Shown: positions 16,281 through 24,305, numbered from the stretch's first letter. The stretch is DNA of 64,000 nt from Elizabethkingia meningoseptica_A (GCF_045762675.1 NZ_JBJDLK010000004.1:310001-374000); one strand, 5' to 3'. A program made the numbers and translations. Notes: generated from the letters alone by a model not told the origin.

Positions 16281-16846
16281 TGTCTGAATTCCTTAGAAAA
16301 CACATTGAAAAGATTATAGAATTATCCGACGAAGAGTTCAATGAAGTTTTGACCTTTTTCCGGTTAAAAAAATACCGTAAACGACAGTTCCTTATTCAGG
16401 AAAATCAATTGGCTGATGAACTGTTTATTGTGAAATCGGGATTATTAAAATGTGGTCTTATTGATCATTCAGGAAAAGAGCAAATTCTGCAGTTTGCTAC
16501 ACAGGATTGGTGGATATCCGATTATACGGCCTTTTTTAAAAGACAGCCGGCCCGGTTAGCGGTGGACTGTATGGAAGACTGTGAAGTGTATGCCATTACC
16601 TATTCACAGGTCAATGCATTGTGTTCTAAAATGCCAAAGATAGAGCATTTCTTTCGTGTAAAAGGTAATTTTGGTTATTGTGCACTTCAGGACAGAGTTT
16701 TAGCATTAATGAGTAAAACGGCTAAAGAACGTTACGAAGATTTTATCCATCAGTATTCGGAATGGAGCAATAAAATTCCGAAACAGCTTATTGCAAGCTA
16801 CCTGGGTGTATCCAGGGAAACCCTCAGCAGGTTATACAGCACATAA
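16280..16846 (+). CDS. Crp/Fnr family transcriptional regulator
   Basis: The 188-residue regulator has an N-terminal cyclic-nucleotide-binding-type beta-roll (about 20-115), a dimerisation helix (about 120-150) and a C-terminal winged helix. The recognition helix reads Ser-Arg-Glu-Thr-Leu-Ser-Arg (178-184), with the Arg-Glu-x3-Arg spacing that E. coli CRP uses to read TGTGA. The phosphate-binding cassette of cAMP-responsive proteins is not recognisable, so cAMP is an unlikely ligand, and there is no Fnr-type cysteine cluster. The protein ends soon after the recognition helix, so it is at the short end for the family. It is coupled to the ATL gene upstream and followed by a CRP-type palindrome. 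Confidence 0.93.
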   Translation: MSEFLRKHIEKIIELSDEEFNEVLTFFRLKKYRKRQFLIQENQLADELFIVKSGLLKCGLIDHSGKEQILQFATQDWWISDYTAFFKRQPARLAVDCMEDCEVYAITYSQVNALCSKMPKIEHFFRVKGNFGYCALQDRVLALMSKTAKERYEDFIHQYSEWSNKIPKQLIASYLGVSRETLSRLYST

Positions 16847-16847
16847 A

Positions 16848-16863
16848 TGTGATGTAGATCACA
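16848..16863 (+). promoter_or_regulatory. CRP-type palindrome TGTGA-N6-TCACA
   Basis: TGTGATGTAGATCACA is a perfect 6+6 inverted repeat with a 4-nt centre and is identical in its arms to the E. coli CRP consensus. It starts 1 bp after the Crp/Fnr stop codon. Its centre is about 60-65 bp upstream of the predicted start of the DJ-1/PfpI transcript, a class I activator position. Because eight T residues follow closely, it could also act as a weak terminator for the regulator gene. Confidence 0.6.
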
Positions 16864-16886
16864 GCTTTTTTTTGAGGTACATCCTG

Positions 16887-16915
16887 TTGTAATTCCTGCT
16901 TCCTGCCGAACTTTG
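16887..16915 (+). promoter_or_regulatory. Putative promoter of the DJ-1/PfpI gene
   Basis: TTG at 16887-16889 and GAACTTTG at 16908-16915 (one mismatch to TAnnTTTG) are separated by 18 bp. An imperfect core would fit an activated promoter. Confidence 0.4.
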
Positions 16916-16951
16916 TACCAGAGATATTCAATAATACAAATCAAAAATATA

Positions 16952-17647
16952 ATGGAACAGAAAAAAGCATTAATTGTTGTAACAAGCGTTGAAAAGTATC
17001 CAGAAATGGAAAGAGCTACTGGTTTGTGGCTGGGAGAAGCAGTACATTTTTATGATAAAATGGTAAAGGCAGGAAAAGAAGTTGATTTCGTGAGTCCGAG
17101 GGGCGGATATACGCCATTGGATCCTGTAAGTATACAACAGTTTGTACAACCGGTTGACTGGAAATATTATGCAGATGAAACTTTTCGTAACAAGCTGGCC
17201 AATACCATGAAACCTGAAGAAGTACAGCCATCCGATTATGATGTTGTGTATTATGCGGGAGGGCATGGTGTGGTGTGGGATTTTCCGGAGGATAAAGGCT
17301 TGCAAAATATTGCAAGATCAATATACGAGAATAACGGGGTTGTATCTTCCGTTTGCCACGGGGCAGTAGGGCTGTTTAATGTCACACTTTCAGATGGTTC
17401 TTTACTGATTAAAGATAAAACCGTAACCGGATTTAGTAACTCCGAGGAAATAGCTGCAGAACTGGCAGATCATATGCCTTATCTTACCGAAGATGTTCTG
17501 AAGAAACTAGGGGCAAATTATGTGAAAGCAGAACAGGATTTTACACCGTTTGCAGTTACCGATGGCAGATTGGTAACCGGGCAGAATCCACAATCAGGCG
17601 GAGCTGTCGGGGATCAGGTTCTGGAAGTTTTAAATAAGAAAAATTAA
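16952..17647 (+). CDS. DJ-1/PfpI family (class I glutamine amidotransferase-like) protein, Hsp31-type
   Basis: This 231-residue protein has the DJ-1/PfpI fold. The nucleophile elbow holds Cys135 followed by His136 (Ser-Ser-Val-Cys-His-Gly) and an early Glu29 that can polarise the cysteine. Members act as glyoxalases, chaperones or peptidases in carbonyl and oxidative stress, and the exact activity cannot be read from sequence. I prefer the ATG at 16952 over a TTG at 16913, because the protein then begins directly with the family's first strand (Lys-Ala-Leu-Ile-Val-Val) and the upstream codons overlap the promoter. It is probably controlled by the Crp/Fnr protein encoded next door. Confidence 0.88.
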   Translation: MEQKKALIVVTSVEKYPEMERATGLWLGEAVHFYDKMVKAGKEVDFVSPRGGYTPLDPVSIQQFVQPVDWKYYADETFRNKLANTMKPEEVQPSDYDVVYYAGGHGVVWDFPEDKGLQNIARSIYENNGVVSSVCHGAVGLFNVTLSDGSLLIKDKTVTGFSNSEEIAAELADHMPYLTEDVLKKLGANYVKAEQDFTPFAVTDGRLVTGQNPQSGGAVGDQVLEVLNKKN

Positions 17648-17671
17648 TAAAAGACACTTTGTTTTATATTG

Positions 17672-17713
17672 AAAAGCCTTGTTGAAGTTTCAAATTTCAG
17701 CAAGGCTTTTTTA
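17672..17713. terminator. Bidirectional terminator between the DJ-1/PfpI and HxlR genes
   Basis: The stem AAAAGCCTTG/CAAGGCTTTT with a 19-nt loop that can pair internally (TGAA/TTTCA) is flanked by A- and T-tracts. Confidence 0.8.
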
Positions 17714-17729
17714 TTGGATACAGACCAGG

Positions 17730-18068
17730 CTAGTGTTCTGGTTTTACCATTTCTTTTTCTCCCCATTGTCTTAAATGTTCAATAAAGGGGATAAGCTCTT
17801 TCCCTGTTTCTGTGAGATAATATTCAACCTTTGGTGGTACTTCCTGATATACTTTTCTGTGAAGCAATTTATCATCTTCTAATTCGCGAAGTGTCTGGGT
17901 AAGCATTTTTGGGGTAATATCGCTTAATGTCTTCCGTAATTCTCCATAGCGCATAATATTCTTCAGGTGTAAATGCCATAAAATCCGGCCCTTGTATTTT
18001 CCGCCAATTCTTTTAAAAGCATAATCTACCGGACAGGATGTTTCGTTGATATGTTTATTATTTTTCAT
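17730..18068 (-). CDS. HxlR family winged-helix transcriptional regulator
   Basis: This 112-residue regulator has the HxlR-type winged helix. Cys12 lies in Ser-Cys-Pro-Val, the position used for redox or electrophile sensing in several HxlR/HypR/QorR proteins. The helix-turn-helix spans roughly residues 35-75 (Arg-Tyr-Gly-Glu-Leu-Arg through Leu-Thr-Gln-Thr-Leu). It is divergent from a quinone-oxidoreductase-like gene over a 133-bp spacer. This is the classic arrangement of a redox-sensing HxlR repressor and its target oxidoreductase. The regulatory link is inferred from position. Confidence 0.92.
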   Translation of the reverse strand: MKNNKHINETSCPVDYAFKRIGGKYKGRILWHLHLKNIMRYGELRKTLSDITPKMLTQTLRELEDDKLLHRKVYQEVPPKVEYYLTETGKELIPFIEHLRQWGEKEMVKPEH

Positions 18069-18201
18069 TTTTATTAAAATTTAAATTGCTGATAGTCAAT
18101 AATAGTATATTTTTGGTATGTAGATTACTAAAAAGTGCATACTTGACATAAAGATACTAATTAATATACATTTGTGGTATTAATTTTTAAATAAAACTCA
18201 G
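18069..18201. promoter_or_regulatory. Divergent control region between hxlR-type regulator and oxidoreductase
   Basis: For the rightward gene, TTG at 18143-18145 and TACATTTG at 18167-18174 are separated by 21 bp. The spacer also holds several GTAT/ATAC half-sites, including the related strings TTTTTGGTATG near 18110 and TTTGTGGTATT at 18171, which could be regulator half-sites. No clear leftward -7 box was found. Confidence 0.55.
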
Positions 18202-19149
18202 ATGAAAGCATTTCTTTTAGACACTGCGGGTGATGTGGAAAACTTATATCAGGCAGAAATAGAAACTCCAACTATAAAAAGCAATGAAGTCCTGGTAAGA
18301 GTGGCTTCTGTAAGTATAAATCCTGTTGATGTAAAAGCAAGACGGAATGATGGTGTCCTCAGTTGGTTATTTGCAGATAAACGTCCGGTTATTTTAGGCT
18401 GGGATATTGCCGGTGAAATTGCTGAGGTTGGAAAAGATGTAACGGATTTTAAGGTTGGTGACCGCGTATTCGGAATGGTTAATTTTTTTGGTACCGGAAA
18501 AGCTTATGCGGAATATGTGGCTGCACCTGCTGATCACTTGGCACTTATCCCATCATCTGTATCATATCCTGAGGCGGCAGCTGCAACACTAGCCGCAGCT
18601 ACGGCATATCAGGCACTAACCGAAGCCGGAAAAATAAAAAAAGGAGATCGTGTTCTGATCCATGCAGCTTCAGGTGGAGTCGGGCATTTTGCTGTTCAGA
18701 TCGCTAAACATTCAGATGCTTATGTTATTGGAACTTCATCGGCAAAAAATAAGGCACTTGTATTATCATTAGGAGCGGATGAACATGTGGATTATACAAC
18801 GGAGAATATTAAAGAAGTTGTAAAGGATGTTGATGTGGTGTTGGATAGTATTGCAGGAGATACTTTACTTGATTCACTGGATGTAGTAAAAGAAAATGGA
18901 ACAGTTATCACACTGCCTTCAGCTGACATTCCGGAAGAGGCTTTAGAAAAAGCTGCACAGAGAAATGTTAACTTACAATTCTTTTTGGTCGATTCAAAAA
19001 AAGAAACAATACGAACGATAGCCCAATTATTAGAAACTAAAGCATTAAAACCTCATATTCATCAGGAATTTAGTTTTTCAGAAATGGGGAAAGCCCATGC
19101 AGAAGTAGAAACAGGCAGGGTAGTGGGAAAGGTAATTGTTAATTTCTGA
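18202..19149 (+). CDS. NAD(P)H-dependent quinone oxidoreductase-like protein (zinc-independent MDR family)
   Basis: The 315-residue medium-chain dehydrogenase/reductase has an N-terminal GroES-like domain (Gly-Trp-Asp-Ile-Ala-Gly-Glu near 75). The NADPH-binding Rossmann motif Gly-Gly-Val-Gly-His-Phe-Ala is near 157. It lacks the zinc-binding cysteines of alcohol dehydrogenases, so it belongs with the QOR/enoyl-reductase type that reduces quinones or unsaturated carbonyls using NADPH. It ends with the family's usual Gly-Lys-Val-Ile-Val. Expression is probably controlled by the divergent HxlR regulator in response to electrophiles or quinones. Confidence 0.92.
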   Translation: MKAFLLDTAGDVENLYQAEIETPTIKSNEVLVRVASVSINPVDVKARRNDGVLSWLFADKRPVILGWDIAGEIAEVGKDVTDFKVGDRVFGMVNFFGTGKAYAEYVAAPADHLALIPSSVSYPEAAAATLAAATAYQALTEAGKIKKGDRVLIHAASGGVGHFAVQIAKHSDAYVIGTSSAKNKALVLSLGADEHVDYTTENIKEVVKDVDVVLDSIAGDTLLDSLDVVKENGTVITLPSADIPEEALEKAAQRNVNLQFFLVDSKKETIRTIAQLLETKALKPHIHQEFSFSEMGKAHAEVETGRVVGKVIVNF

Positions 19150-19267
19150 GAAATTCAGGTGTCTTATTTTTACCATTCGGTATTCCAAATTCACGATTCG
19201 GGGATATTTTTTTTCTGTTTTGTAGTAAGCATAGTAGTTTTGAACCATAATTAAAAAATCAAATACT

Positions 19268-20062
19268 ATGAAAGCTATTAACATTCTCTCCGCTCTTTTT
19301 TTATTCTTACTAACTTTCGCGCATGCACAAATGGATGATAAGTTTTATCAGCCAAGTAAAAAACTTAAACCGCTTGAATTTTCAAAGCTCGAATATGTAG
19401 CGCTACCGGTAGGTCAGGATACCATCACCGCTTATATTGCAAAACCGGAGGTTAAGAAGATTAAGAAAACAATTTTATTTTTTCACGGAGCAGGAGGAAA
19501 TGTGACGACTAATCAGATTATTACAAAACCATTGGTAGATGCTGGGTTTCAGGTGGTAATGGTAGATTTCCGTGGCTACGGAAAGTCAACAGGAAAAGCT
19601 ACTCACCTGAATGTAGCAGAAGATGGCCAGCTGTTCTTTGATCAAATGATCAACAGACCGGATATTAAAAATACTAAGGTATATATCTATGGGGCTTCTT
19701 TAGGTTCTCAGATTGCAACGCATCTCGCTAAAGATAATATGAAGAAAATTTCGGGTCTGATTCTGGATAGTCCAATGGCTTCATTTACGGATATTGCTCT
19801 TTACTATACCCCGCAGTATAAAGATATGATCTTAAAAAGTGTGGTCTCTCCTTACGCTGCAAAAGAAGATATCAAAGCGCTGAATGCCCTTCCGAAAATA
19901 GTTATCCACAGTAAAGAGGACAAAGAAGTTCCTTATGAACAAGGGAAATTAATTTTTGATAATGCTTCACAGCCAAAACAGTTTATTGAATCTACAGGTG
20001 CCCATTTAATGGGGATGAAAAATAATACTGAGGAAGTACTGAAAGCTATTCAGAAACTCTGA
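19268..20062 (+). CDS. Secreted alpha/beta-hydrolase (serine aminopeptidase S33/BEM46-like)
   Basis: This 264-residue protein has a signal peptide ending at Ala-His-Ala-Gln (about residue 21). The hydrolase fold shows an oxyanion region Phe-His-Gly-Ala-Gly-Gly near 73-78 and the nucleophile elbow Gly-Ala-Ser-Leu-Gly near 142. An acidic residue follows in Ser-Lys-Glu-Asp-Lys, and a late His (Gly-Ala-His-Leu) completes a plausible triad. The BEM46/S33 group includes esterases and peptidases and the substrate is unknown. It is probably monocistronic, with a TAGTTTTG box at 19235 and a strong terminator after it. Confidence 0.88.
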   Translation: MKAINILSALFLFLLTFAHAQMDDKFYQPSKKLKPLEFSKLEYVALPVGQDTITAYIAKPEVKKIKKTILFFHGAGGNVTTNQIITKPLVDAGFQVVMVDFRGYGKSTGKATHLNVAEDGQLFFDQMINRPDIKNTKVYIYGASLGSQIATHLAKDNMKKISGLILDSPMASFTDIALYYTPQYKDMILKSVVSPYAAKEDIKALNALPKIVIHSKEDKEVPYEQGKLIFDNASQPKQFIESTGAHLMGMKNNTEEVLKAIQKL

Positions 20063-20068
20063 TAAAAT

Positions 20069-20107
20069 AAAAACCTCATAGGATTTAATATTCCTATGAG
20101 GTTTTAC
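20069..20107. terminator. Bidirectional terminator between the hydrolase gene and htpG
   Basis: The stem AAAACCTCATAGGA/TCCTATGAGGTTTT with a short AT loop serves both convergent genes. Confidence 0.9.
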
Positions 20108-20125
20108 CTAATATATGAAAAAAGA

Positions 20126-22021
20126 TTATTTTTTCAGTTGGGCAAAGCTTCTCTGGATAAAATCAGTAAGATCTTTTCCTTTCAGTAAGTTCTGAGAAAG
20201 CTTAGCCAAATCTAATGCCTGTTTTACCAAAGCACTTTTTTCTTCTGTATTTTCGGTCTTCAGAATGTTTGATGCCAAATCACTGTTTGCATTTACAACA
20301 AGGTTATACATATCCGGGAAACCTCCCATCGCAAACATTCCGCCACCGCCTGTCATTTGCATATCCTTCATACGGCGCATAAATTCCGGCTGCGTAATAA
20401 TAAACGGTGCATCGTCACTGTCCATATCTTCCAGTTGAACTGTATAAGCTTTGTCGTTTACAGCATCCTCAACAGATTTTTTCAGAGATTCTTTTTCCGT
20501 ATCATTAAGTTTAGCAATTACCGGTTCATCTTTTTTAATCAGGTTGTTAATGTGGTCAGCATCTACTCTCGCAAAAGAAATATTTTCTTTAGATGATTCC
20601 AGCTTTTGAATCAAATGCGGAATAATAGGGGAGTCTAATAACAGTACTTCATATCCTTTAGCCTTGGCATTCTGAATATAACTATCCTGTTCGTTGGTGT
20701 TGGATGCATACAGAATAACCAGTTTGCCGTCTTTATCCGTTTGGAAAGGTTTTATTTTTTCTACCAATTCATCCCATAAGAAATTTTTGCCATCTACAGT
20801 TGGGTAAAGTGCAAATTTGTCTGATTTTTCATAGAATTTGTCTTCGGAAATCATTCCGTATTCAATGACTACTTTTATATCATTCCATTTGGATTCATAA
20901 TCTTCACGGTTTTCATTAATTAATGAAACCATTTTATCCGCTACTTTTTTAGTGATATAGGAAGAAATTTTTTTCACAGCTCCATCAGCCTGAAGATAGG
21001 AACGGGAAACATTCAAAGGAATATCCGGTGAGTCAATAACGCCGCGTAGTAACATCAGGAAGTCCGGAACAATACCTTTTACTTCATCGGTTACAAAAAC
21101 CTGATTCTGATATAACTGAATTTTGTCTTTTTCAATGTTAAGGTTGTTTCCCAGTTTTGGGAAGAATAAAACCCCGGTCAGATTGAATGGATAATCAACA
21201 TTTAAATGGATGTGGAATAAAGGTTCCTCAAACTGCATAGGATACAATTCATGGTAAAACTTCTGATAATCCTCATTTGTTAGTTCGCTGGGAGCCTTAG
21301 TCCAGGCCGGATTTGGGTTGTTGATGATATTGTCTACTTCTTTTGTTTCCGGTTTTGCATCCTCAGGAGAACCTTCAGGAAGTGGAAGCGTTTCTGTTTT
21401 GGTTCCGAACTTAATTGGAACAGGCATGAATTTATTGTATTTCAACAGCAATTCACGGATGCGGAATTCCTCTAAAAACTCGGTAGAATCTTCAGCAATA
21501 TGAAGAATAATCTCAGTCCCACGGTCAGTTTTTGCTGTTGTTTCCTCCAAAGTAAACTCCGGGCTTCCATCGCAAACCCAGTGTACCGCAGATTCACCTT
21601 CCTTATATGATTTAGAAATAATTTCTACTTTATCGGCTACCATGAATGCGGAATAGAAACCTAAACCAAAGTGCCCGATAATTCCGGAATCTTTAGCAGA
21701 ATCCTTGTATTTCTCCAGAAATTCTTCTGCCCCGGAGAAGGCAACCTGATTGATATATTTTTCTACTTCTTCACCACTCATACCAAGTCCCTGATCGGTA
21801 ATGTGAAGTGTTTTATTGTCCTTGTCTATTTTAACTTCAATCTTCGGATTGCCATATTCTACTTTTGCTTCGCCGATAGACGTCAGATGCTTTAGCTTTA
21901 ATGTTGCATCTGTTGCATTAGAAATAAGCTCTCTTAAAAATATTTCGTGATCACTGTAAAGAAATTTTTTGATAAGTGGAAAGATATTCTCCACTGATAC
22001 ATTGATATTTCCTTTTGTCAT
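20126..22021 (-). CDS. htpG: Chaperone HtpG (bacterial Hsp90)
   Basis: This 631-residue ATP-driven homodimeric chaperone of the cytoplasm has the GHKL nucleotide pocket near the N-terminus. It shows Leu-Arg-Glu-Leu-Ile-Ser-Asn-Ala-Thr-Asp-Ala (about 28-38), Asp-x-Gly-x-Gly near 77 and Gly-His-Phe-Gly-Leu-Gly-Phe-Tyr-Ser near 118. The middle client-binding domain carries the catalytic arginine in Asn-Val-Ser-Arg, and a C-terminal dimerisation domain follows. Length is normal. A Met-rich, Gly-rich stretch near residue 545 is typical of flexible C-terminal loops. It is transcribed leftward and separated from recA by recA's terminator. Confidence 0.98.
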   Translation of the reverse strand: MTKGNINVSVENIFPLIKKFLYSDHEIFLRELISNATDATLKLKHLTSIGEAKVEYGNPKIEVKIDKDNKTLHITDQGLGMSGEEVEKYINQVAFSGAEEFLEKYKDSAKDSGIIGHFGLGFYSAFMVADKVEIISKSYKEGESAVHWVCDGSPEFTLEETTAKTDRGTEIILHIAEDSTEFLEEFRIRELLLKYNKFMPVPIKFGTKTETLPLPEGSPEDAKPETKEVDNIINNPNPAWTKAPSELTNEDYQKFYHELYPMQFEEPLFHIHLNVDYPFNLTGVLFFPKLGNNLNIEKDKIQLYQNQVFVTDEVKGIVPDFLMLLRGVIDSPDIPLNVSRSYLQADGAVKKISSYITKKVADKMVSLINENREDYESKWNDIKVVIEYGMISEDKFYEKSDKFALYPTVDGKNFLWDELVEKIKPFQTDKDGKLVILYASNTNEQDSYIQNAKAKGYEVLLLDSPIIPHLIQKLESSKENISFARVDADHINNLIKKDEPVIAKLNDTEKESLKKSVEDAVNDKAYTVQLEDMDSDDAPFIITQPEFMRRMKDMQMTGGGGMFAMGGFPDMYNLVVNANSDLASNILKTENTEEKSALVKQALDLAKLSQNLLKGKDLTDFIQRSFAQLKK

Positions 22022-22076
22022 AATTATTTAGATTTTTTTATTGATGATTTAATGAAAAGATTTTTTCAAAAAAAAT

Positions 22077-22105
22077 ACCATCCTGTCAAAAGTGACAGAA
22101 TGGCA
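22077..22105 (-). terminator. recA terminator
   Basis: Reading leftward, the stem CCATtCTGTCA/TGACAGgATGG is followed by TATTTTTTTT, about 75 bp after the recA stop. Confidence 0.85.
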
Positions 22106-22181
22106 TTTTTTAATGCTATACGAGAAATTAAAGGCTATGAGTTTATAACTTCAAATTTCAAACCTTTAATTCCATATTGTA

Positions 22182-23183
22182 TTATTTTTCGTTGATCTTT
22201 TCTTTGATCTTTTCTTCAAGTTCTTCCTGAAGTTCCGGATTATCTTTAATAACATCTTTTACAGCATCACGGCCCTGACCTAATTTAGTATCATTGTAGC
22301 TGAACCATGAACCGCTTTTCTGGATCACTCCAAGTTCAACTCCCTGATCCAGGATTTCACCTACTTTAGAAACACCTTCACCATACATAATGTCGAATTC
22401 CGCTTGCTTGAATGGTGGTGCTACTTTGTTTTTAACAATTTTTACTTTTACACGGCTACCAACAGCTTCGTCACCTTGCTTAATAGGTGCACTTGCTTTA
22501 CGGATATCGATTCTTACAGATGCGTAAAATTTAAGTGCATTTCCTCCGGTTGTTGTTTCCGGGTTTCCGAACATTACACCAATTTTCTCTCTTAACTGGT
22601 TAATGAAGATTACCGTACATTTTGTTCTTGAAATCGTAGCTGTAAGCTTTCTTAATGCCTGAGACATTAATCTTGCATGAAGTCCCATTTTAGAGTCTCC
22701 CATTTCACCTTCGATTTCAGCTTTTGGTGTTAAAGCTGCTACAGAGTCTATTACAACAATATCAATTGCTCCGGAACGGATTAAGTTATCTGCAATTTCA
22801 AGCGCCTGCTCACCGTTGTCAGGTTGAGAAATAATAAGGTCCTCCAGGTTAATGCCTAATTTTGCTGCATAGTTTCTGTCGAAAGCGTGCTCAGCATCTA
22901 TAAAAGCGGCAATACCACCTTGCTTTTGTGCTTCAGCAATAGCATGAAGGGTTAAAGTTGTTTTACCTGAAGATTCAGGACCATAGATTTCGATGATTCT
23001 TCCTTTCGGATAACCACCAACACCTAAAGCTAAATCCAGACCTAAAGATCCGGAAGGAATAACTTCTATGGAATGATCCACAGAATCCTCTCCTAAAGTC
23101 ATTACTGTTCCTTTTCCGTAGGTTTTATCCAGCTTTTCAAGCACCAGAGCCAGCGCTTTCTTTTTATCGTCTGTATTGCTCAT
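22182..23183 (-). CDS. recA: Recombinase RecA
   Basis: This 333-residue strand-exchange ATPase drives homologous recombination and LexA-type self-cleavage where present. The Walker A motif GPESSGKT is at 68-75, Walker B is Ile-Val-Val-Ile-Asp-Ser near 140, and the L2 DNA-binding loop includes Gly-Asn-Pro-Glu-Thr-Thr-Thr-Gly-Gly near 208. The C-terminal tail is short and acidic, ending Glu-Lys-Ile-Asn-Glu-Lys. Length is at the normal lower end. A leftward -7 box TAATTTTG lies 19-26 bp upstream of the start; no SOS operator is recognisable. Confidence 0.99.
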   Translation of the reverse strand: MSNTDDKKKALALVLEKLDKTYGKGTVMTLGEDSVDHSIEVIPSGSLGLDLALGVGGYPKGRIIEIYGPESSGKTTLTLHAIAEAQKQGGIAAFIDAEHAFDRNYAAKLGINLEDLIISQPDNGEQALEIADNLIRSGAIDIVVIDSVAALTPKAEIEGEMGDSKMGLHARLMSQALRKLTATISRTKCTVIFINQLREKIGVMFGNPETTTGGNALKFYASVRIDIRKASAPIKQGDEAVGSRVKVKIVKNKVAPPFKQAEFDIMYGEGVSKVGEILDQGVELGVIQKSGSWFSYNDTKLGQGRDAVKDVIKDNPELQEELEEKIKEKINEK

Positions 23184-23201
23184 TTAAGTTTTTTATTTTT
23201 T

Positions 23202-23209
23202 CAAAATTA
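23202..23209 (-). promoter_or_regulatory. recA -7 box
   Basis: On the minus strand, TAATTTTG matches TAnnTTTG and ends 18 bp before the recA start codon. No clear -33 TTG was seen. Confidence 0.5.
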
Positions 23210-23328
23210 CGGAAATAAAAATACTAAAACCACTCTGTGGATAAAAAATATGCTGTATTTTTTGATATTGAAATTCAATTAAATAGCTGTTTTTAACGGT
23301 ATTTGTCGATTATTTTTTTTGAAAATAC

Positions 23329-23358
23329 TTGCAAAATAGAATTTTTGTCGTAAATTTG
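23329..23358 (+). promoter_or_regulatory. Consensus promoter of tRNA-Gln
   Basis: TTG at 23329-23331 and TAAATTTG at 23351-23358 are separated by 19 bp. This is the cleanest example of the sigma-A-type Bacteroidota promoter in the window, 16 bp before the tRNA. Confidence 0.8.
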
Positions 23359-23374
23359 CACCACAATAAAACAG

Positions 23375-23445
23375 AGACCCATGGTGTAGCGGTAACACTA
23401 CTGATTTTGGTTCAGTCATCTGGGGTTCGAATCCCTGTGGGTCTA
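23375..23445 (+). tRNA. tRNA-Gln (anticodon UUG)
   Basis: A full cloverleaf can be drawn. The acceptor stem AGACCCA/TGGGTCT has seven perfect pairs, the D stem is GTGT/ACAC, and the anticodon stem ACTGA/TCAGT encloses loop TTTTGGT with TTG at positions 34-36. The T arm loop is TTCGAAT and the discriminator base is A. The 3' CCA is not encoded. It has its own promoter and an immediate terminator, so it is a single-gene unit. Confidence 0.95.
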
Positions 23446-23446
23446 C

Positions 23447-23479
23447 AAACCGCCTTTATTTAAGGGCGGTTTTTTTATT
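23447..23479 (+). terminator. Terminator of tRNA-Gln
   Basis: The stem AAACCGCC/GGGCGGTTT with an AT-rich loop, followed by TTTTTATTTT, begins 2 bp after the tRNA. Confidence 0.9.
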
Positions 23480-23487
23480 TTACCCCA

Positions 23488-23508
23488 CCCCCCCCAAAAA
23501 AAAAAAAA
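23488..23508. repeat. Adjacent homopolymer tracts C8 and A13
   Basis: Eight C residues run directly into thirteen A residues in the spacer after tRNA-Gln. Such tracts are prone to slippage and to sequencing error. The rest of 23509-23711 is AT-rich without a visible gene or hairpin. Confidence 0.75.
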
Positions 23509-23711
23509 TTATTTTGAAGGCATAGTCTAATCAAAATAAAAAAAATCCCTGAAAAAACCGAGACTCAACAAATCACATAAATACTCTCTTTATGAAAAAA
23601 AATATTTTTCAAATATGTAGATTCTCAAGGGGAGGATAATAATATTTATTATTAATAGAGGGGGCGAGAAACAACTGCTTTAGTATTATCCACAGAAGTC
23701 TGGGGTAAGAA

Positions 23712-24305
23712 TTAGTCTATAAACTCCTTCTTGTTTTTTCTGATGTAATTAATCTGAAGCTGTTGCAAGTTTTTATTCTGGTTAAGTTTGTAGAATTCAA
23801 TGTCAAATTTATATAAAGGGAGGTTCTCTATGTATTTATTAAAACCTTCTGTTATGCCGTCCGGATGTTCATCTATTTTCAATTTCTCTTTTTCAAAAGC
23901 ATTGTTAGCACGCTCAGTCAAATCAGCAAATTTGGTTGCGCCAATTAATTTCAAAGCATCTGGTAGATCTTTGTAAAATAGTCCGCTATTATTGAAATAA
24001 AATTGATCGTAACCACCATTATTTACTTCTGCTTCTAATTGGCATATCATATAAATTGCTTGTCTTGATTTGTTCCAAGATGTGACCGTTTCATATTGCT
24101 TATTGTAAGCTCCTGATTGTAGCTTATCAGATAAATTGGCAAAAATGATTTGTAATAAAAGGTCATCTGATGTCGTGTCAATAATTTGTTCGGTTAATGA
24201 AGCATAGATTGATTTATTGCTATTATTTTGCTTTGTCCTTTCAGAAAAGCCAAACAAGCTTAAGATTCTATTGATAATGGTCCCTCGTCTCATTGATTTT
24301 ATCAT
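23712..24305 (-). CDS. DMP19/DUF4375 family protein
   Basis: This 197-residue protein carries the DUF4375 signature, an Asn-Asn-Gly-Gly-Tyr-Asp-Gln-Phe-Tyr-Phe-Asn-Asn-Ser-Gly block near residues 97-110. The name-giving DMP19 of Neisseria is reported as a DNA mimic, but many DUF4375 proteins look like immunity or accessory proteins of unknown role. The first 30 residues are basic and the rest is helical and Lys/Asn-rich. It stands alone in an AT-rich accessory stretch. A start at Met5 is also possible. The function is not known. Confidence 0.75.
   Translation of the reverse strand: MIKSMRRGTIINRILSLFGFSERTKQNNSNKSIYASLTEQIIDTTSDDLLLQIIFANLSDKLQSGAYNKQYETVTSWNKSRQAIYMICQLEAEVNNGGYDQFYFNNSGLFYKDLPDALKLIGATKFADLTERANNAFEKEKLKIDEHPDGITEGFNKYIENLPLYKFDIEFYKLNQNKNLQQLQINYIRKNKKEFID

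Noticed and set aside
16913..16951. TTG-initiated N-terminal extension of the DJ-1/PfpI protein
   Set aside because: The extension overlaps the predicted promoter and adds 13 residues before the family's first beta strand; the ATG at 16952 fits better.
23446..23520. tRNA attachment site or integrated element after tRNA-Gln
   Set aside because: No integrase gene and no second copy of the tRNA 3' end were seen in the window.
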